In this document: piece after piece, positions 25,818 through 35,050 of the stretch | How the letters are laid out: each line of letters opens with the position of its first letter | Numbering within the stretch: position 1 is the stretch's first letter | From: Arthrobacter_D sp015752045 | GTDB lineage: Bacteria > Actinomycetota > Actinomycetes > Actinomycetales > Micrococcaceae | Direction: 5' to 3' | Length of the DNA: 64,000 bases | NCBI RefSeq assembly: GCF_015752045.1 | Contig: NZ_JADOUS010000009.1 | Span: 62,001 to 126,000, forward strand | The notes under the pieces: generated by a model | Told to the model about the DNA's origin: nothing | The model's input: only the letters and a program-made list of their open reading frames with translations | The model's database searches: none | Translations under genes and position numbers: made by a program

Positions 25818-26744
25818 TCAGGCAGAGACCTCGTCGAGGACCGCGGCGATGGGTTCGGCCACGGGGGAGCCACCGGCCTGGAGGATCTCCTTGAGCTGCT
25901 GCGGCGTCCTGGCGCCGACGATCGCAGAGGCCACGCCGGGTCGGTGGAGGAGCCAGCGCAGGGCCAGTTCGTGGGGCTGCAGATCCAGTCCCCGCGCCGC
26001 GGTGCACAGCGCCTCCGTGATGCGCTGGGGTTTCCCGGCGAGATAGGGCTCCACGTACGGCGCCCACACGTCGGAGGCTGCGCGGGATTCCGTGGGGATC
26101 CTGCCGCGGTACTTGCCGGTCAGGACACCCCGGCCCAGCGGCCCCCAGGCGAACACCGCAGCCCCGAACGCCTCCGCGGCGGGAACCACGTCCCGCTCGG
26201 CACCGCGGTTCACGAGCGAGTATTCGACGTCGTTGACGAGGAGCGGGAAGGACGCCGTGGCGGCCGCCCGTGCGAACTCCCAGCCCGCGTAGCCGGAGAC
26301 GCCGACATAGCGGGCGCGGCCGGTCACGTAGGCGGCTTCCAGGGCGCTCAGCGTCTCCTGGAGCGGGACGGCAGGGTCGGGGGAGGGCGCCAGCCACACG
26401 TCGACGTGGTCCGTGCCGAGCAGCGACAGGGAGGCGTCGAGCGAATCGAGCAGGCCCCGGCGCGATCCGTCGAGGCGCCTGCTCCCGGTGCGGGTCGTGC
26501 CGCCCTGCACCACGAGGACGAGTTCCGAGCGGGCGACGGTGTCGCCGATGAAACCGCCCAGGATCGCCTCGGCCTGGCCCTCGCCGTAGCGCGCCGCGGT
26601 CTCGACGAGGGTGCCTCCGGCATCGGCGAAGAGGCGGAGCTGCTCCCGGGCGGCCTCCTCGGACACTTCCTGGCCCCAGTTCATGGTGCCGAGCCCCAGG
26701 GCGGACACGGTCAGGCCGCTGGTCCCCACGTTTCGCCGTTGCAT
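25818..26744 (-). CDS. Aldo/keto reductase
   Basis: 308 residues, TIM-barrel NADPH-dependent oxidoreductase. Opening LGLGTMNWGQEV, the altered active-site region GGTLVETAARYGEG (canonical D-x-A-x-x-Y has Glu in place of the Asp), the barrel strand LGTDHVDVWL, and the C-terminal cofactor segment VASAIVGARTPQQL. The Asp-to-Glu change at the catalytic position is unusual but the Tyr is kept. Substrate unknown. The start is ATG 26744 with TAGGCT seven bases upstream on the minus strand; back to back with uppP. Confidence 0.88.
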   Translation of the reverse strand: MQRRNVGTSGLTVSALGLGTMNWGQEVSEEAAREQLRLFADAGGTLVETAARYGEGQAEAILGGFIGDTVARSELVLVVQGGTTRTGSRRLDGSRRGLLDSLDASLSLLGTDHVDVWLAPSPDPAVPLQETLSALEAAYVTGRARYVGVSGYAGWEFARAAATASFPLLVNDVEYSLVNRGAERDVVPAAEAFGAAVFAWGPLGRGVLTGKYRGRIPTESRAASDVWAPYVEPYLAGKPQRITEALCTAARGLDLQPHELALRWLLHRPGVASAIVGARTPQQLKEILQAGGSPVAEPIAAVLDEVSA

Positions 26745-26751
26745 GAGGCCA

Positions 26752-26787
26752 AGCCTAAAGCCTGTCCCCGCCCGCATGGCTTAGGGT
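26752..26787. promoter_or_regulatory. Compact divergent promoter pair (aldo/keto reductase and uppP)
   Basis: Minus-strand TAGGCT (26757-26752) is seven bases from the reductase ATG; plus-strand TAGGGT (26782-26787) is seven bases from the uppP GTG. The two start codons are only 50 bases apart, so the -35 regions overlap the opposing -10 area and both transcripts look leaderless. Confidence 0.45.
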
Positions 26788-26794
26788 CGTAAGG

Positions 26795-27619
26795 GTGAAT
26801 TGGATAGAAGCGATCATCCTGGGGTTCGTCCAGGGCCTAACCGAATTCCTACCCATTTCATCGAGCGCCCACCTGCGCATCGTGGGCGAGTTCCTGCCGA
26901 ACGCGCAGGATCCTGGGGCTGCGTTCACCGCCATCACCCAACTGGGTACCGAGACCGCCGTCGTCGTGTTCTTCTGGCAGGACATCGTCCGGATCGTCAA
27001 GGCCTGGTTCGGCGCGTTGAGGGGCACGGTCCCGCGGAGCGACCCGGATGCGCGCATGGGCTGGCTGGTGATCATCGGCAGCCTGCCGATCGTCCTGCTC
27101 GGGCTCCTGTTCCAGGACCAGATCGAAGGCTCGTTCCGCAGCATGTGGATCGTCGCGACGATGCTGATCGTCTTCGGGATCATCCTGGCGATCGCCGATG
27201 CCGTGGGACGGCAGACGCGCGACCTCAGCAACCTGACCTACAAGCACGGCATCCTGTACGGGCTGGCACAGGCACTGGCACTGATCCCGGGCGTGTCGCG
27301 CTCGGGCGGCACCATCACGGCCGGTCTCCTCATGGGCTACACCCGCGAGGCCGCGGCGCGGTACTCGTTCCTGCTGGCCATCCCCGCCGTGTTCGGCAGC
27401 GGCGTGTTCCAGCTCGTGAAGAGCTACGACGAGACCGGACCGTACGGGCTCGCGGAAACCGCCCTGGCCACCATCGTGGCCTTCGTCGTCGGGTTCGCGA
27501 TCATCGGCTGGTTCCTGCGGTACGTCACCACGCGCGGATACGGACTCTTCGTCTGGTACCGCATCCTGCTCGGGCTCGCACTGTACGTGCTCCTCGGGTT
27601 CGGCGTCATCAGTGCCTGA
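26795..27619 (+). CDS. uppP: Undecaprenyl-diphosphatase
   Basis: 274 residues, multi-span membrane protein that recycles undecaprenyl diphosphate to the monophosphate carrier for peptidoglycan synthesis; confers bacitracin tolerance when abundant. The two conserved blocks are present: GFVQGLTEFLPISSSAHL (catalytic Glu and Ser) and PGVSRSGGT (catalytic Arg/Ser). Length is normal. The start is GTG 26795 preceded by TAGGGT, leaderless. Next to mshC, as in other actinobacteria. Confidence 0.97.
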   Translation: MNWIEAIILGFVQGLTEFLPISSSAHLRIVGEFLPNAQDPGAAFTAITQLGTETAVVVFFWQDIVRIVKAWFGALRGTVPRSDPDARMGWLVIIGSLPIVLLGLLFQDQIEGSFRSMWIVATMLIVFGIILAIADAVGRQTRDLSNLTYKHGILYGLAQALALIPGVSRSGGTITAGLLMGYTREAAARYSFLLAIPAVFGSGVFQLVKSYDETGPYGLAETALATIVAFVVGFAIIGWFLRYVTTRGYGLFVWYRILLGLALYVLLGFGVISA

Positions 27620-27629
27620 CAGCGGCACG

Positions 27630-27635
27630 TAAGGT
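27630..27635 (+). promoter_or_regulatory. Putative -10 of a leaderless mshC transcript
   Basis: TAAGGT, seven bases before the GTG at 27643, in the short gap after uppP. Confidence 0.35.
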
Positions 27636-27642
27636 TGACCGT

Positions 27643-28908
27643 GTGATTGCGTGGAATTCGACTCCTGTCCCAGTACTCGACGGCTCCCAGACGGGTATCA
27701 GCCTGTTCGACACGGCGCTGCAGGAGCCCGCACCCCTCGGGAACCATCCGGAGCACAGCCTGTACGTCTGCGGCATCACCCCGTACGACGCCACCCACCT
27801 CGGCCATGCGTCGACCTATGTGGCCTTCGACCTCCTCAACCGGACCTGGCGTGACGCGGGTTCCACGGTGCGCTACGTACAGAACGTGACCGACGTCGAC
27901 GACCCCCTCCTCGAACGGGCCACCGCCACCGGCGTGGACTGGCAGGACCTCGCCGCGGACCAGATCGCCCTGTTCCGTGAGGACATGGAGGCGCTGAACG
28001 TCCTGCCGCCGGACCACTACATCGGTGCCGTGGAGTCGATCGACTGGATCGTCCCGATCGTCGAGAAGCTGGTGGGGCGCGACCTCGCCTATACGGTGCC
28101 GGGGGAGGGCGGGGAACCCGACGGCGACGTCTACTTCTCCCTCGACGCGGCAGCCGCCCTCGACCGGGACGACGCCGCACGCTGGTTCCTCGGCCAGGTG
28201 TCGCACCTCGACGTCGGGACGATGCTCGCGCTGTCGGCCGAGCGCGGCGGGGACCCCCAGCGACCCCACAAGCGCAACGCGCTCGATCCGCTCCTCTGGC
28301 GCGCGGCACGGCCCGGCGAGCCGAGCTGGCCCGCGGGGTCGCTCGGCGACGGACGGCCGGGCTGGCACATCGAGTGCGCCGTGATCGCCCAGCAGTTCCT
28401 GCCGTCCCCGTTCAGCGTGCAGGGCGGAGGCTCCGACCTCGTCTTCCCGCACCACGAGATGAGCGCGTCCCACGCCTGGGCCGCCAGCGGCACGCCCCTG
28501 GCGCAGCACTACGCCCATGCCGGGATGGTCGGGTACGACGGCGAGAAGATGAGCAAGTCGCGCGGGAACCTGGTCCTCGTGTCGAGGCTGCGCCAGGCGG
28601 GCGTCGATCCCGCGGCGATCCGCCTCGCGATCCTCGCCCACCACTACCGCTCGGACTGGTCCTGGACGGACGGTGTCCTCGATGCTGCGATCCGCCGTCT
28701 CGCCACGTGGCGCGAGGCCGCACGGTCGGCGACGCGGGACGACGTCGTGGAGATCCGCGACCGGGTGCGGGCGCATCTGGCGGACGACCTCGATGCGCCG
28801 TCCGCGCTGGCCGCGATCGACGCGTGGGCTGCTACGCAGGGCACCGGCGGGACCGGTGGGCGGGCGCTCGGGGACGTCGTCGACGCCCTGCTCGGTGTCC
28901 GGCTCTAG
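27643..28908 (+). CDS. mshC: Cysteine:GlcN-Ins ligase of mycothiol synthesis
   Basis: 421 residues, class I aminoacyl-tRNA-synthetase fold derived from cysteinyl-tRNA synthetase. Joins cysteine to GlcN-inositol using ATP, the third enzymatic stage of mycothiol synthesis. The zinc/cysteine-binding Cys43 (YVCGITPYD), HLGH at 52-55 (HIGH motif), and GEKMSKSRGN (KMSKS) are all intact. It differs from CysS in lacking the C-terminal anticodon-binding domain, which the 421-residue length confirms. Gene order uppP-mshC is conserved among mycothiol producers. Confidence 0.96.
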   Translation: MIAWNSTPVPVLDGSQTGISLFDTALQEPAPLGNHPEHSLYVCGITPYDATHLGHASTYVAFDLLNRTWRDAGSTVRYVQNVTDVDDPLLERATATGVDWQDLAADQIALFREDMEALNVLPPDHYIGAVESIDWIVPIVEKLVGRDLAYTVPGEGGEPDGDVYFSLDAAAALDRDDAARWFLGQVSHLDVGTMLALSAERGGDPQRPHKRNALDPLLWRAARPGEPSWPAGSLGDGRPGWHIECAVIAQQFLPSPFSVQGGGSDLVFPHHEMSASHAWAASGTPLAQHYAHAGMVGYDGEKMSKSRGNLVLVSRLRQAGVDPAAIRLAILAHHYRSDWSWTDGVLDAAIRRLATWREAARSATRDDVVEIRDRVRAHLADDLDAPSALAAIDAWAATQGTGGTGGRALGDVVDALLGVRL

Positions 28909-28923
28909 AGCAGGACAACCGGC

Positions 28924-29814
28924 CTACTGCTCGCGCCGGCGCTTCTTCAGGTACCGCTCGAACTCGCGGGCGATCGACTCGCCGCTGGCCTCGGGGAGGT
29001 CCACGGTGTCCTTGGCCTCCTCGAGCTGGCGCACGTATGCAGCGACCTCCGGGTCCTCCGTGGCGAGCTCGTCCACGCCGCGCTCCCAGGCCTCCGACTC
29101 CTCCGTGAGCACATGCGTGTCCACCGCGATCTGCAGGATCTCCTCGAGCTTGTTCAGGAGAGCGAGCTGCGCCTTCGGTGAGGGTGACTGGCCCACGTAG
29201 TGCGGCACGGCGGCCCACAGGGACATGGTGGGGATGTCCGCGAGCAGTCCCATCTCCGCCAGCACTCCCACGATCCCGATCGGCCCCTCGTACGTGGACG
29301 GTTCGACGTCGAGGCTCTGCCGGACGACGTCGTCGTCGGAGGTGACCGTCACCGGGATGGGACGCGAGTGGGGCACGTCGGCCAGGAGCGCGCCGACCAG
29401 GACGATGCAGTCGACGTTGAGCTCCTTCGCCAGCCCCACCAGTTCGGCGGTGTAGGCACGCCACTTGTAGGACGGCTCGACGCCGTTGACGAGGATCAGG
29501 TCCACATTCGAGTGAGGCACGACGGTCTTGCTGATGCGGGTGTTCGGCCACTTGATGCGGCGCTGCCCCGAGGAGTTCCGCTTGATCATGGGGCGGGTGA
29601 ACTGGAAGTCGTAGAACTCGTCGGCGTCGATGGTCGAGATGCGCTCACTGCCGAAGAAACGGCCCATGTACTTCAGCGCATCGCTGGCAGCCTCACCGGC
29701 GTCGTTCCACCCCTCGAAGGCCGCGAGCATGATCGTGATCCTGCGCTCGGGCTCGTCGGCGTCCTGGAACAGATCCTGCACGCCGGTCGGCTGGTTCTCT
29801 TCGAAGCTATCCAC
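28924..29814 (-). CDS. PAC2-family protein
   Basis: 296 residues, PAC2 (proteasome assembly chaperone 2-like) domain: IMLAAFEGWNDAGEAASDAL at the start, DEFYDFQFTRP, GVEPSYKWRAY and DVPHSRPIPVT through the body, Arg-rich end. Structures of relatives are trimers; the function in bacteria is not established despite the name. Lies within the conserved region leading to the proteasome locus. The start is GTG 29814; TAGGGT is six bases upstream, so leaderless. Confidence 0.9.
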   Translation of the reverse strand: MDSFEENQPTGVQDLFQDADEPERRITIMLAAFEGWNDAGEAASDALKYMGRFFGSERISTIDADEFYDFQFTRPMIKRNSSGQRRIKWPNTRISKTVVPHSNVDLILVNGVEPSYKWRAYTAELVGLAKELNVDCIVLVGALLADVPHSRPIPVTVTSDDDVVRQSLDVEPSTYEGPIGIVGVLAEMGLLADIPTMSLWAAVPHYVGQSPSPKAQLALLNKLEEILQIAVDTHVLTEESEAWERGVDELATEDPEVAAYVRQLEEAKDTVDLPEASGESIAREFERYLKKRRREQ

Positions 29815-29820
29815 GCTCTC

Positions 29821-29826
29821 ACCCTA
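29821..29826 (-). promoter_or_regulatory. Putative -10 of the leaderless PAC2 transcript
   Basis: Minus-strand TAGGGT, six bases before the GTG start at 29814. Confidence 0.4.
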
Positions 29827-29905
29827 AACCCGGTGCGCGGCGATGTCAGGCGGGCACCCGGAGCCGCGACGGGCCCGGCGGGCCGGTCCTGTCGGGCCGC
29901 CACCG

Positions 29906-29911
29906 TAGACT
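29906..29911 (+). promoter_or_regulatory. Putative -10 of a leaderless HAD-gene transcript
   Basis: TAGACT, seven bases before the ATG at 29919. Confidence 0.4.
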
Positions 29912-29918
29912 TGGACGC

Positions 29919-30728
29919 ATGGCAACCCACCCCACCGGCAGCGTGCACATCCTTGCCCACGACGAGATCGACGACGGGCAGGCGACCGCCGCCGGGAACC
30001 CCGGCGGACTGCGGGGCGTGCTCTGGGACATGGACGGGACCATCGTCGACACCGAGCCCTACTGGATCAGGGCCGAGACGGAACTCGTCGAAGCACACGG
30101 CGGGACATGGACGGACGAGCAGGCCACCACCCTCGTCGGCCAGGCCCTGGAATTCTCTGCGGGACAGCTCCAGCAGGCCGGCGTGGACCTCGGCATCCGC
30201 GACATCATCGACCACCTGATCGGGCGCGTCGCCGCCGACGTGGGCACGGCCGTCCCCTGGCGTCCGGGAGCGCGGGAGCTGCTCGCCGCGCTGCACGCCG
30301 AGGGCATCCCCTGCGCGATGGTCACCATGTCCGAGACCGTCCTCGCGAGCGCGGTCGCCGCGCACCTGCCCGAGGGGACGTTCTCCCACCTCGTCACCGG
30401 GGACCGCGTGAGCGCGGGCAAACCCGACCCTGAGGCCTACCAGCTGGGCTTCGACCTGCTGGCCGCCGATCACCCGGGACTCGGCAAGGACGGCGTGGTC
30501 GCGATCGAGGACTCCCTCCCCGGGGTGACCGCCGCCCTCGCCGCCGGGCTCACCACCCTCGCCGTGCCGCACTTCGTGCCGCTGCCGCCGGACGCGCGCC
30601 GCACCGACTGGGACACGCTCGCCGGACGGACGCCCGCGGACCTCGCGGCCCTACTCCCGGCAGCCGGGCTGCCTGCAGCCGAAAACGACGTCGAGGACGC
30701 GTTCGACGACAGCGAGAACGTCGCGTGA
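29919..30728 (+). CDS. HAD-superfamily phosphatase (beta-PGM-like)
   Basis: 269 residues. Motif I WDMDGTIVDTEP (nucleophile Asp), a helical cap domain, motif II VTMSE, motif III lysine in GKPDPEAY, motif IV IEDSLPG. The class is that of phosphoglycolate/sugar phosphatases and beta-phosphoglucomutases; the substrate is unknown. About 35 residues precede motif I, and the acidic C-terminus may be disordered. Its stop overlaps the next start (GTGA), so it is coupled to the site-2 protease gene. Confidence 0.88.
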   Translation: MATHPTGSVHILAHDEIDDGQATAAGNPGGLRGVLWDMDGTIVDTEPYWIRAETELVEAHGGTWTDEQATTLVGQALEFSAGQLQQAGVDLGIRDIIDHLIGRVAADVGTAVPWRPGARELLAALHAEGIPCAMVTMSETVLASAVAAHLPEGTFSHLVTGDRVSAGKPDPEAYQLGFDLLAADHPGLGKDGVVAIEDSLPGVTAALAAGLTTLAVPHFVPLPPDARRTDWDTLAGRTPADLAALLPAAGLPAAENDVEDAFDDSENVA

Positions 30729-31891
30729 GCGCACCCCAGGACGCACCGCGGCAGGAAGCCGCTGCCGGTCTGCCGCTCGGTCGGATCGCCGGCGTCCCGG
30801 TGGTCCTCGCCTGGTCCTGGTTCGTGATCACCGCGTTCATCGTGCTGGTCTTCGGGCCGCGCGTCGCCCAGGTCATCCCCGGGATCGGCGCCGGTGCGTA
30901 CGCGGTCGCCCTCGGCTACGCCCTCCTCCTCGCGGCGTCCGTGCTCATCCACGAGCTGGCACATGCCCTCACCGCCCGCGCCTTCGGCTGGCCCACCACT
31001 CAGATCGTGCTCAACCTGTGGGGCGGGCACACCCAGTTCGCGAGCTTCAACGCCTCACCGGGGCGTTCCCTCCTCGTCGCCCTCGCGGGGCCCGCAGCGA
31101 ACTTCGTGCTCGCCGGCCTCGGCTGGGGGATCCTCCAGGCGCTCGAACCGGGCAGCGTCGCCTACCTGCTGACGACCATCCTGGTCTGGGCCAACCTGCT
31201 CGTCGCGGTCTTCAACGTGCTGCCGGGGCTGCCCCTGGACGGCGGGCGCCTCGTCGAGAGCGCGGTCTGGCGCGTCACCGGGAGCCAGGAGAAGGGCACC
31301 GTGGCGGCAGGCTGGGCGGGACGCGTCCTCGTGGTCCTGCTCCTGGGCTTCGTGGTCGGGGTCCCGCTGGTCCAGGGCCGCGGCCCGGACCTCACGTTCA
31401 TCCTCATCGCCGTGGTCATGGGCGCCTTCCTGTGGATGGGTGCCACGGCCGCCATCACGAACGCCCGGATGCGCCTGCGTCTCCCCGCGATCAGCGCAGG
31501 ACGGCTGCAGCAACGTGCCGTCGGCGTCCCGGCGGGTACGAGCGTGCTCGCCGTCCGCCGCATCCTCCGGGAGACTCCGGGCGCCGCGGTCGTCCTGACC
31601 GGACCGTCCGGCGTCCCGGAGGCCGTGGTCGACGACGCCGCACTGCTGGCCGTCCCCGACGACACCGCGGCGGGCACGGCGGCAAGCGCTGCCGCACGGC
31701 GGCTCGCCGCCGGCGCGTATGTGCCGGAATGGGCGGAGGGACAGGAGCTCGTACAGTTCCTCGCGCGCCTCGAGGGCAGCGAGTACGCCGTCGTGAACCG
31801 TGCAGGCGCGGTCACCGGCCTGCTCCACCAGCGGACGGTCGTGCGGGCCATCACGGGCAAGGGCGCCACGGGGACCTCGCCCGAGGCCTGA
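30725..31891 (+). CDS. Site-2 protease family intramembrane metalloprotease
   Basis: 388 residues. About six membrane segments in residues 20-240 with the zinc motif HELAH at 76-80 and the second motif NVLPGLPLDGGRL, so both catalytic halves are intact. The C-terminal 130 residues look like a cytosolic CBS-pair-like domain (VLAVRRILRE ... AVVNRAGAVTGLLHQRTVVRAI). Such enzymes cut membrane-bound regulators such as anti-sigma factors. No anti-sigma gene is beside it. Coupled to the HAD gene; lies just before trmI, as in mycobacteria. Confidence 0.92.
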   Translation: MSAPQDAPRQEAAAGLPLGRIAGVPVVLAWSWFVITAFIVLVFGPRVAQVIPGIGAGAYAVALGYALLLAASVLIHELAHALTARAFGWPTTQIVLNLWGGHTQFASFNASPGRSLLVALAGPAANFVLAGLGWGILQALEPGSVAYLLTTILVWANLLVAVFNVLPGLPLDGGRLVESAVWRVTGSQEKGTVAAGWAGRVLVVLLLGFVVGVPLVQGRGPDLTFILIAVVMGAFLWMGATAAITNARMRLRLPAISAGRLQQRAVGVPAGTSVLAVRRILRETPGAAVVLTGPSGVPEAVVDDAALLAVPDDTAAGTAASAAARRLAAGAYVPEWAEGQELVQFLARLEGSEYAVVNRAGAVTGLLHQRTVVRAITGKGATGTSPEA

Positions 31892-31998
31892 CCGACCGCC
31901 CGGGTCCAGGCCCAGCCACCCCCATCCGCTCCCCTCATCCCCGCCCCACCCATGCCCCATTCATGCCGGCCCCGCCGGCCCACGCCGAAGGACCACCC

Positions 31999-33069
31999 AT
32001 GAGCACCACCCCCACACCCGAAGCATCTGCAGGCCCGCACGGCGCAGCGGCCCGCCGCGGACCGTTCCGCGCCGGCGAGCGCGTGCAGCTGACCGACGAG
32101 AAGGGTCGGATGAACACCATCACCCTCACGCCCGGCGGTGCGTTCCACACCCACAAGGGCTTCCTCCAGCACGACGCGCTCATCGGCGCCACCGAGGGCA
32201 CGATCCTGGAGAACACCAGCGGGCAGCTGTACCAGGCACTCCGTCCGCTCCTGTCGGACTTCGTGCTGTCCATGCCGCGCGGCGCGGCTGTCGTCTACCC
32301 GAAGGACGCCGGGCAGATCGTCACGATGGCCGACATCTATCCGGGCGCGCGCGTCGTCGAGGCCGGCGTGGGCTCCGGGGCGCTGTCCATCTCGCTGCTG
32401 CGCGCCGTGGGCGACGACGGCTACCTGCATTCCTTCGAGCGCCGCGAGGAATTCGCTGACATCGCCCGCGGCAACGTCGAGACGATCTTCGGCGGACCGC
32501 ACCCGGCCTGGCAGATCACCCTCGGCGACTTCCAGGAGCAGGTCCTCGCCCAGGAGGAGCCCGGATCGGTGGACCGTGTGGTCCTGGACATGCTGGCGCC
32601 CTGGGAGTGCCTCGACGCCGTCGCCACCGTGCTGAACGCCGGGGGCGTGTGGATCAGCTACGTGGCCACGGTCACCCAGCTCTCCCGCACCGCCGAGGCC
32701 ATCCGCGCGGACGGCCGCTTCACGGAGCCCGAGGGTTGGGAGTCCATGGTGCGCGGCTGGCACCTCGAGGGCCTCGCCGTGCGTCCCGACCACCGGATGG
32801 TCGCCCACACCGGGTTCCTGCTCACCACCCGCAGGCTGGCCGAGGGTACCGTCGGTTTCACCCCGAAGCGCCGGCCCTCCAAGACCGGGTTCAGCGAGGA
32901 GGACCTCAACGCCTGGACGCCGCAGGCCGTGGGGGAGCGCGAGGTCTCCGACAAGAGGCTGCGCCGCGTCGCCCGGGATGCGGCGTCGACCATCCAGCGG
33001 GGCTCCCTTCCCGCCGAGGAGGCCCAGGCCCGCCGCGACGCGATCGCCGACGGCGGCACGGTCGAGTAG
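31999..33069 (+). CDS. trmI: tRNA (adenine-58-N1)-methyltransferase
   Basis: 356 residues. Methylates A58 in the T-loop of tRNA as a tetramer. N-terminal beta domain (GERVQLTDEKGR, LTPGGAFHTHKG), then a Rossmann methyltransferase with ARVVEAGVGSGALSISLLRAVG and HSFERREEFA, the catalytic Asp in VVLDMLAPWE. The C-terminal tail (from about 285) is a charged extension. The start is ATG 31999, after a C-rich 107-base gap without visible signals. Immediately upstream of the proteasome locus, the usual place in actinobacteria. Confidence 0.95.
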   Translation: MSTTPTPEASAGPHGAAARRGPFRAGERVQLTDEKGRMNTITLTPGGAFHTHKGFLQHDALIGATEGTILENTSGQLYQALRPLLSDFVLSMPRGAAVVYPKDAGQIVTMADIYPGARVVEAGVGSGALSISLLRAVGDDGYLHSFERREEFADIARGNVETIFGGPHPAWQITLGDFQEQVLAQEEPGSVDRVVLDMLAPWECLDAVATVLNAGGVWISYVATVTQLSRTAEAIRADGRFTEPEGWESMVRGWHLEGLAVRPDHRMVAHTGFLLTTRRLAEGTVGFTPKRRPSKTGFSEEDLNAWTPQAVGEREVSDKRLRRVARDAASTIQRGSLPAEEAQARRDAIADGGTVE

Positions 33070-33082
33070 GTCGCCCCGTGCT

Positions 33083-33108
33083 CCGGCACCGTCCCCGGGC
33101 GGTGCCGG
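33083..33108 (+). terminator. Hairpin terminator after trmI
   Basis: Perfect 9-base arms CCGGCACCG/CGGTGCCGG around an eight-base loop, 14 bases past the stop; no T-run. Confidence 0.6.
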
Positions 33109-33292
33109 GCGGCCTCCCGGGGGCGCGTGCCGTGGCCGCGCGCCGTGTCCGCCGTGTCCCGGCCTCCGGTGACGGGGAGAAGCCGCCGAGCCTCATGCGT
33201 TAACCCGGGGCAGCAACACTGCACATCGTGGACAGGCGTCTGCGCTAAGGTCGAACGACAGCTGAAGGTCGAACCGAAGGTGGCGAACCGAA

Positions 33293-35050
33293 ATGCCGGA
33301 ATCCGATGACCACGCTCCAGCCCACGGCTCGCGGGAGCCGAGCCACCCGCTCGTCGACAACTCCGCCGCACAGCGCCAGCTGAACGTCCTGCGGGACAAG
33401 CTGCGCCATATCGACCGCCACCTCGCGGCAGCCACCCAGAACAACGGGAAGCTCGTCACCGCGCTCAAAGCCGCGCGCACCGAGATCGTCCGGTTGAAGG
33501 CGGCGCTCGAGAAGGAAGGCGCGGCCCCCTTCAGCTTCGCCACCGTGATGCAGGTGAACCCGAGGCGCCCGTCCGAGCCCGGCACCACCACCGAGGCGAC
33601 GGTGCAGGACACCGCGGACATCCTGCAGTCCGGCCGGAAGCTGCGCGTCACCGTCAGCCCGCTCATCAACGTCCGCCAGCTCGCGCCCGGCCAGGAAGTG
33701 CTCCTCAACGAGTCCCTCACCATCGTCGCGGCCCTCGGCTTCGAACGCGCCGGGGAGATCGTCACCGTCAAGGAACTCATGGGCACCGACCGCGCGCTCG
33801 TGGTGGGACGCACGGACGACGAACGCGTGATCAAGCTCAGCGGGCCGCTCCAGGCCGAGAAGATCCGGGTGGGCGACGCCCTCGCCGTCGACACGAAGTC
33901 CGGCTACGGCCTGGAGAAGGTGCCGCGCAGCGAGGTGGAGAACCTCGTGCTCGAGGAGGTCCCGGACATCGCGTACGGCGACATCGGCGGGCTCGGTCCG
34001 CAGATCGAGCAGATCCGCGACGCCGTCGAGCTCCCGTTCCTGCACCCCGACCTCTACCGGGAGCACGGGCTCAAGCCGCCCAAGGGCATCCTCCTCTACG
34101 GGCCGCCGGGCTGCGGGAAGACCCTCATCGCGAAGGCCGTCGCCAACTCGCTGGCCGCCCGCGCGGCCGAGCGCGCCGGCGTCGAGCAGATCCGCAGCTA
34201 CTTCCTGAACATCAAGGGCCCCGAGCTGCTGGACAAGTACGTCGGCGAGACCGAGCGCCACATCCGGCTCATCTTCGCCCGTGCACGGGAGAAGGCCTCG
34301 GACGGAAGCCCCGTCGTCGTGTTCTTCGACGAGATGGACTCCCTGTTCCGCACGCGCGGCACCGGTGTGTCCTCCGACGTCGAGACGACGATCGTCCCGC
34401 AGCTGCTCAGCGAGATCGACGGCGTCGAGAAGCTCGAGAACGTGATCGTCATCGGCGCCTCCAACCGCGAGGACATGATCGACCCCGCCATCCTCCGGCC
34501 GGGGCGGCTGGACGTGAAGATCAAGATCCAGAGGCCCGACGCCGAGGGCGCCGCCGAGATCTTCGCGAAATACATCACGGCGGACCTGCCGCTGCACGCG
34601 GACGACCTCGCCGAGAACGGCAACGACCCGCAGACCACGATCGCCGAGATGATCCGGCGCACGGTCGAACAGATGTACTCGACGGACAAGTCCAACGAGT
34701 ACCTCGAGGTGACCTACGCCAACGGGGACACCGAGATGCTGTACTTCAAGGATTTCAACTCCGGCGCCGTCATCCAGAACGTCGTGGACCGTGCGAAGAA
34801 GTACGCCATCAAGGACCTCCTCCTCGACGGCAGCAAGGGCCTGCGCATCGAGCATCTGATGCGGGCCGTGGTGGACGAGTTCCGCGAGCACGAGGACATG
34901 CCCAACACCACGAACCCCGACGACTGGGCGCGCATCTCCGGCAAGAAGGGCGAGCGCATCACGTACATCCGCACCATCGTGCAGGGCAAGGCGGGCCAGG
35001 AACCGGGCAAGTCGATCGAGACGACGGCGAACACCGGCCAGTATCTGTGA
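33293..35050 (+). CDS. arc: Proteasome-activating AAA ATPase (ARC/Mpa)
   Basis: 585 residues. Hexameric unfoldase that recognises Pup on tagged proteins and threads them into the 20S proteasome. N-terminal coiled coil (about 25-70), tandem OB domains (about 75-225), AAA domain with Walker A GPPGCGKT, Walker B VVFFDEMD and SRH SNREDMIDPAILRPGR. The protein ends in QYL, the gate-opening tail that docks on PrcA. The start is ATG 33293. Its stop overlaps dop (GTGA). Confidence 0.97.
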   Translation: MPESDDHAPAHGSREPSHPLVDNSAAQRQLNVLRDKLRHIDRHLAAATQNNGKLVTALKAARTEIVRLKAALEKEGAAPFSFATVMQVNPRRPSEPGTTTEATVQDTADILQSGRKLRVTVSPLINVRQLAPGQEVLLNESLTIVAALGFERAGEIVTVKELMGTDRALVVGRTDDERVIKLSGPLQAEKIRVGDALAVDTKSGYGLEKVPRSEVENLVLEEVPDIAYGDIGGLGPQIEQIRDAVELPFLHPDLYREHGLKPPKGILLYGPPGCGKTLIAKAVANSLAARAAERAGVEQIRSYFLNIKGPELLDKYVGETERHIRLIFARAREKASDGSPVVVFFDEMDSLFRTRGTGVSSDVETTIVPQLLSEIDGVEKLENVIVIGASNREDMIDPAILRPGRLDVKIKIQRPDAEGAAEIFAKYITADLPLHADDLAENGNDPQTTIAEMIRRTVEQMYSTDKSNEYLEVTYANGDTEMLYFKDFNSGAVIQNVVDRAKKYAIKDLLLDGSKGLRIEHLMRAVVDEFREHEDMPNTTNPDDWARISGKKGERITYIRTIVQGKAGQEPGKSIETTANTGQYL

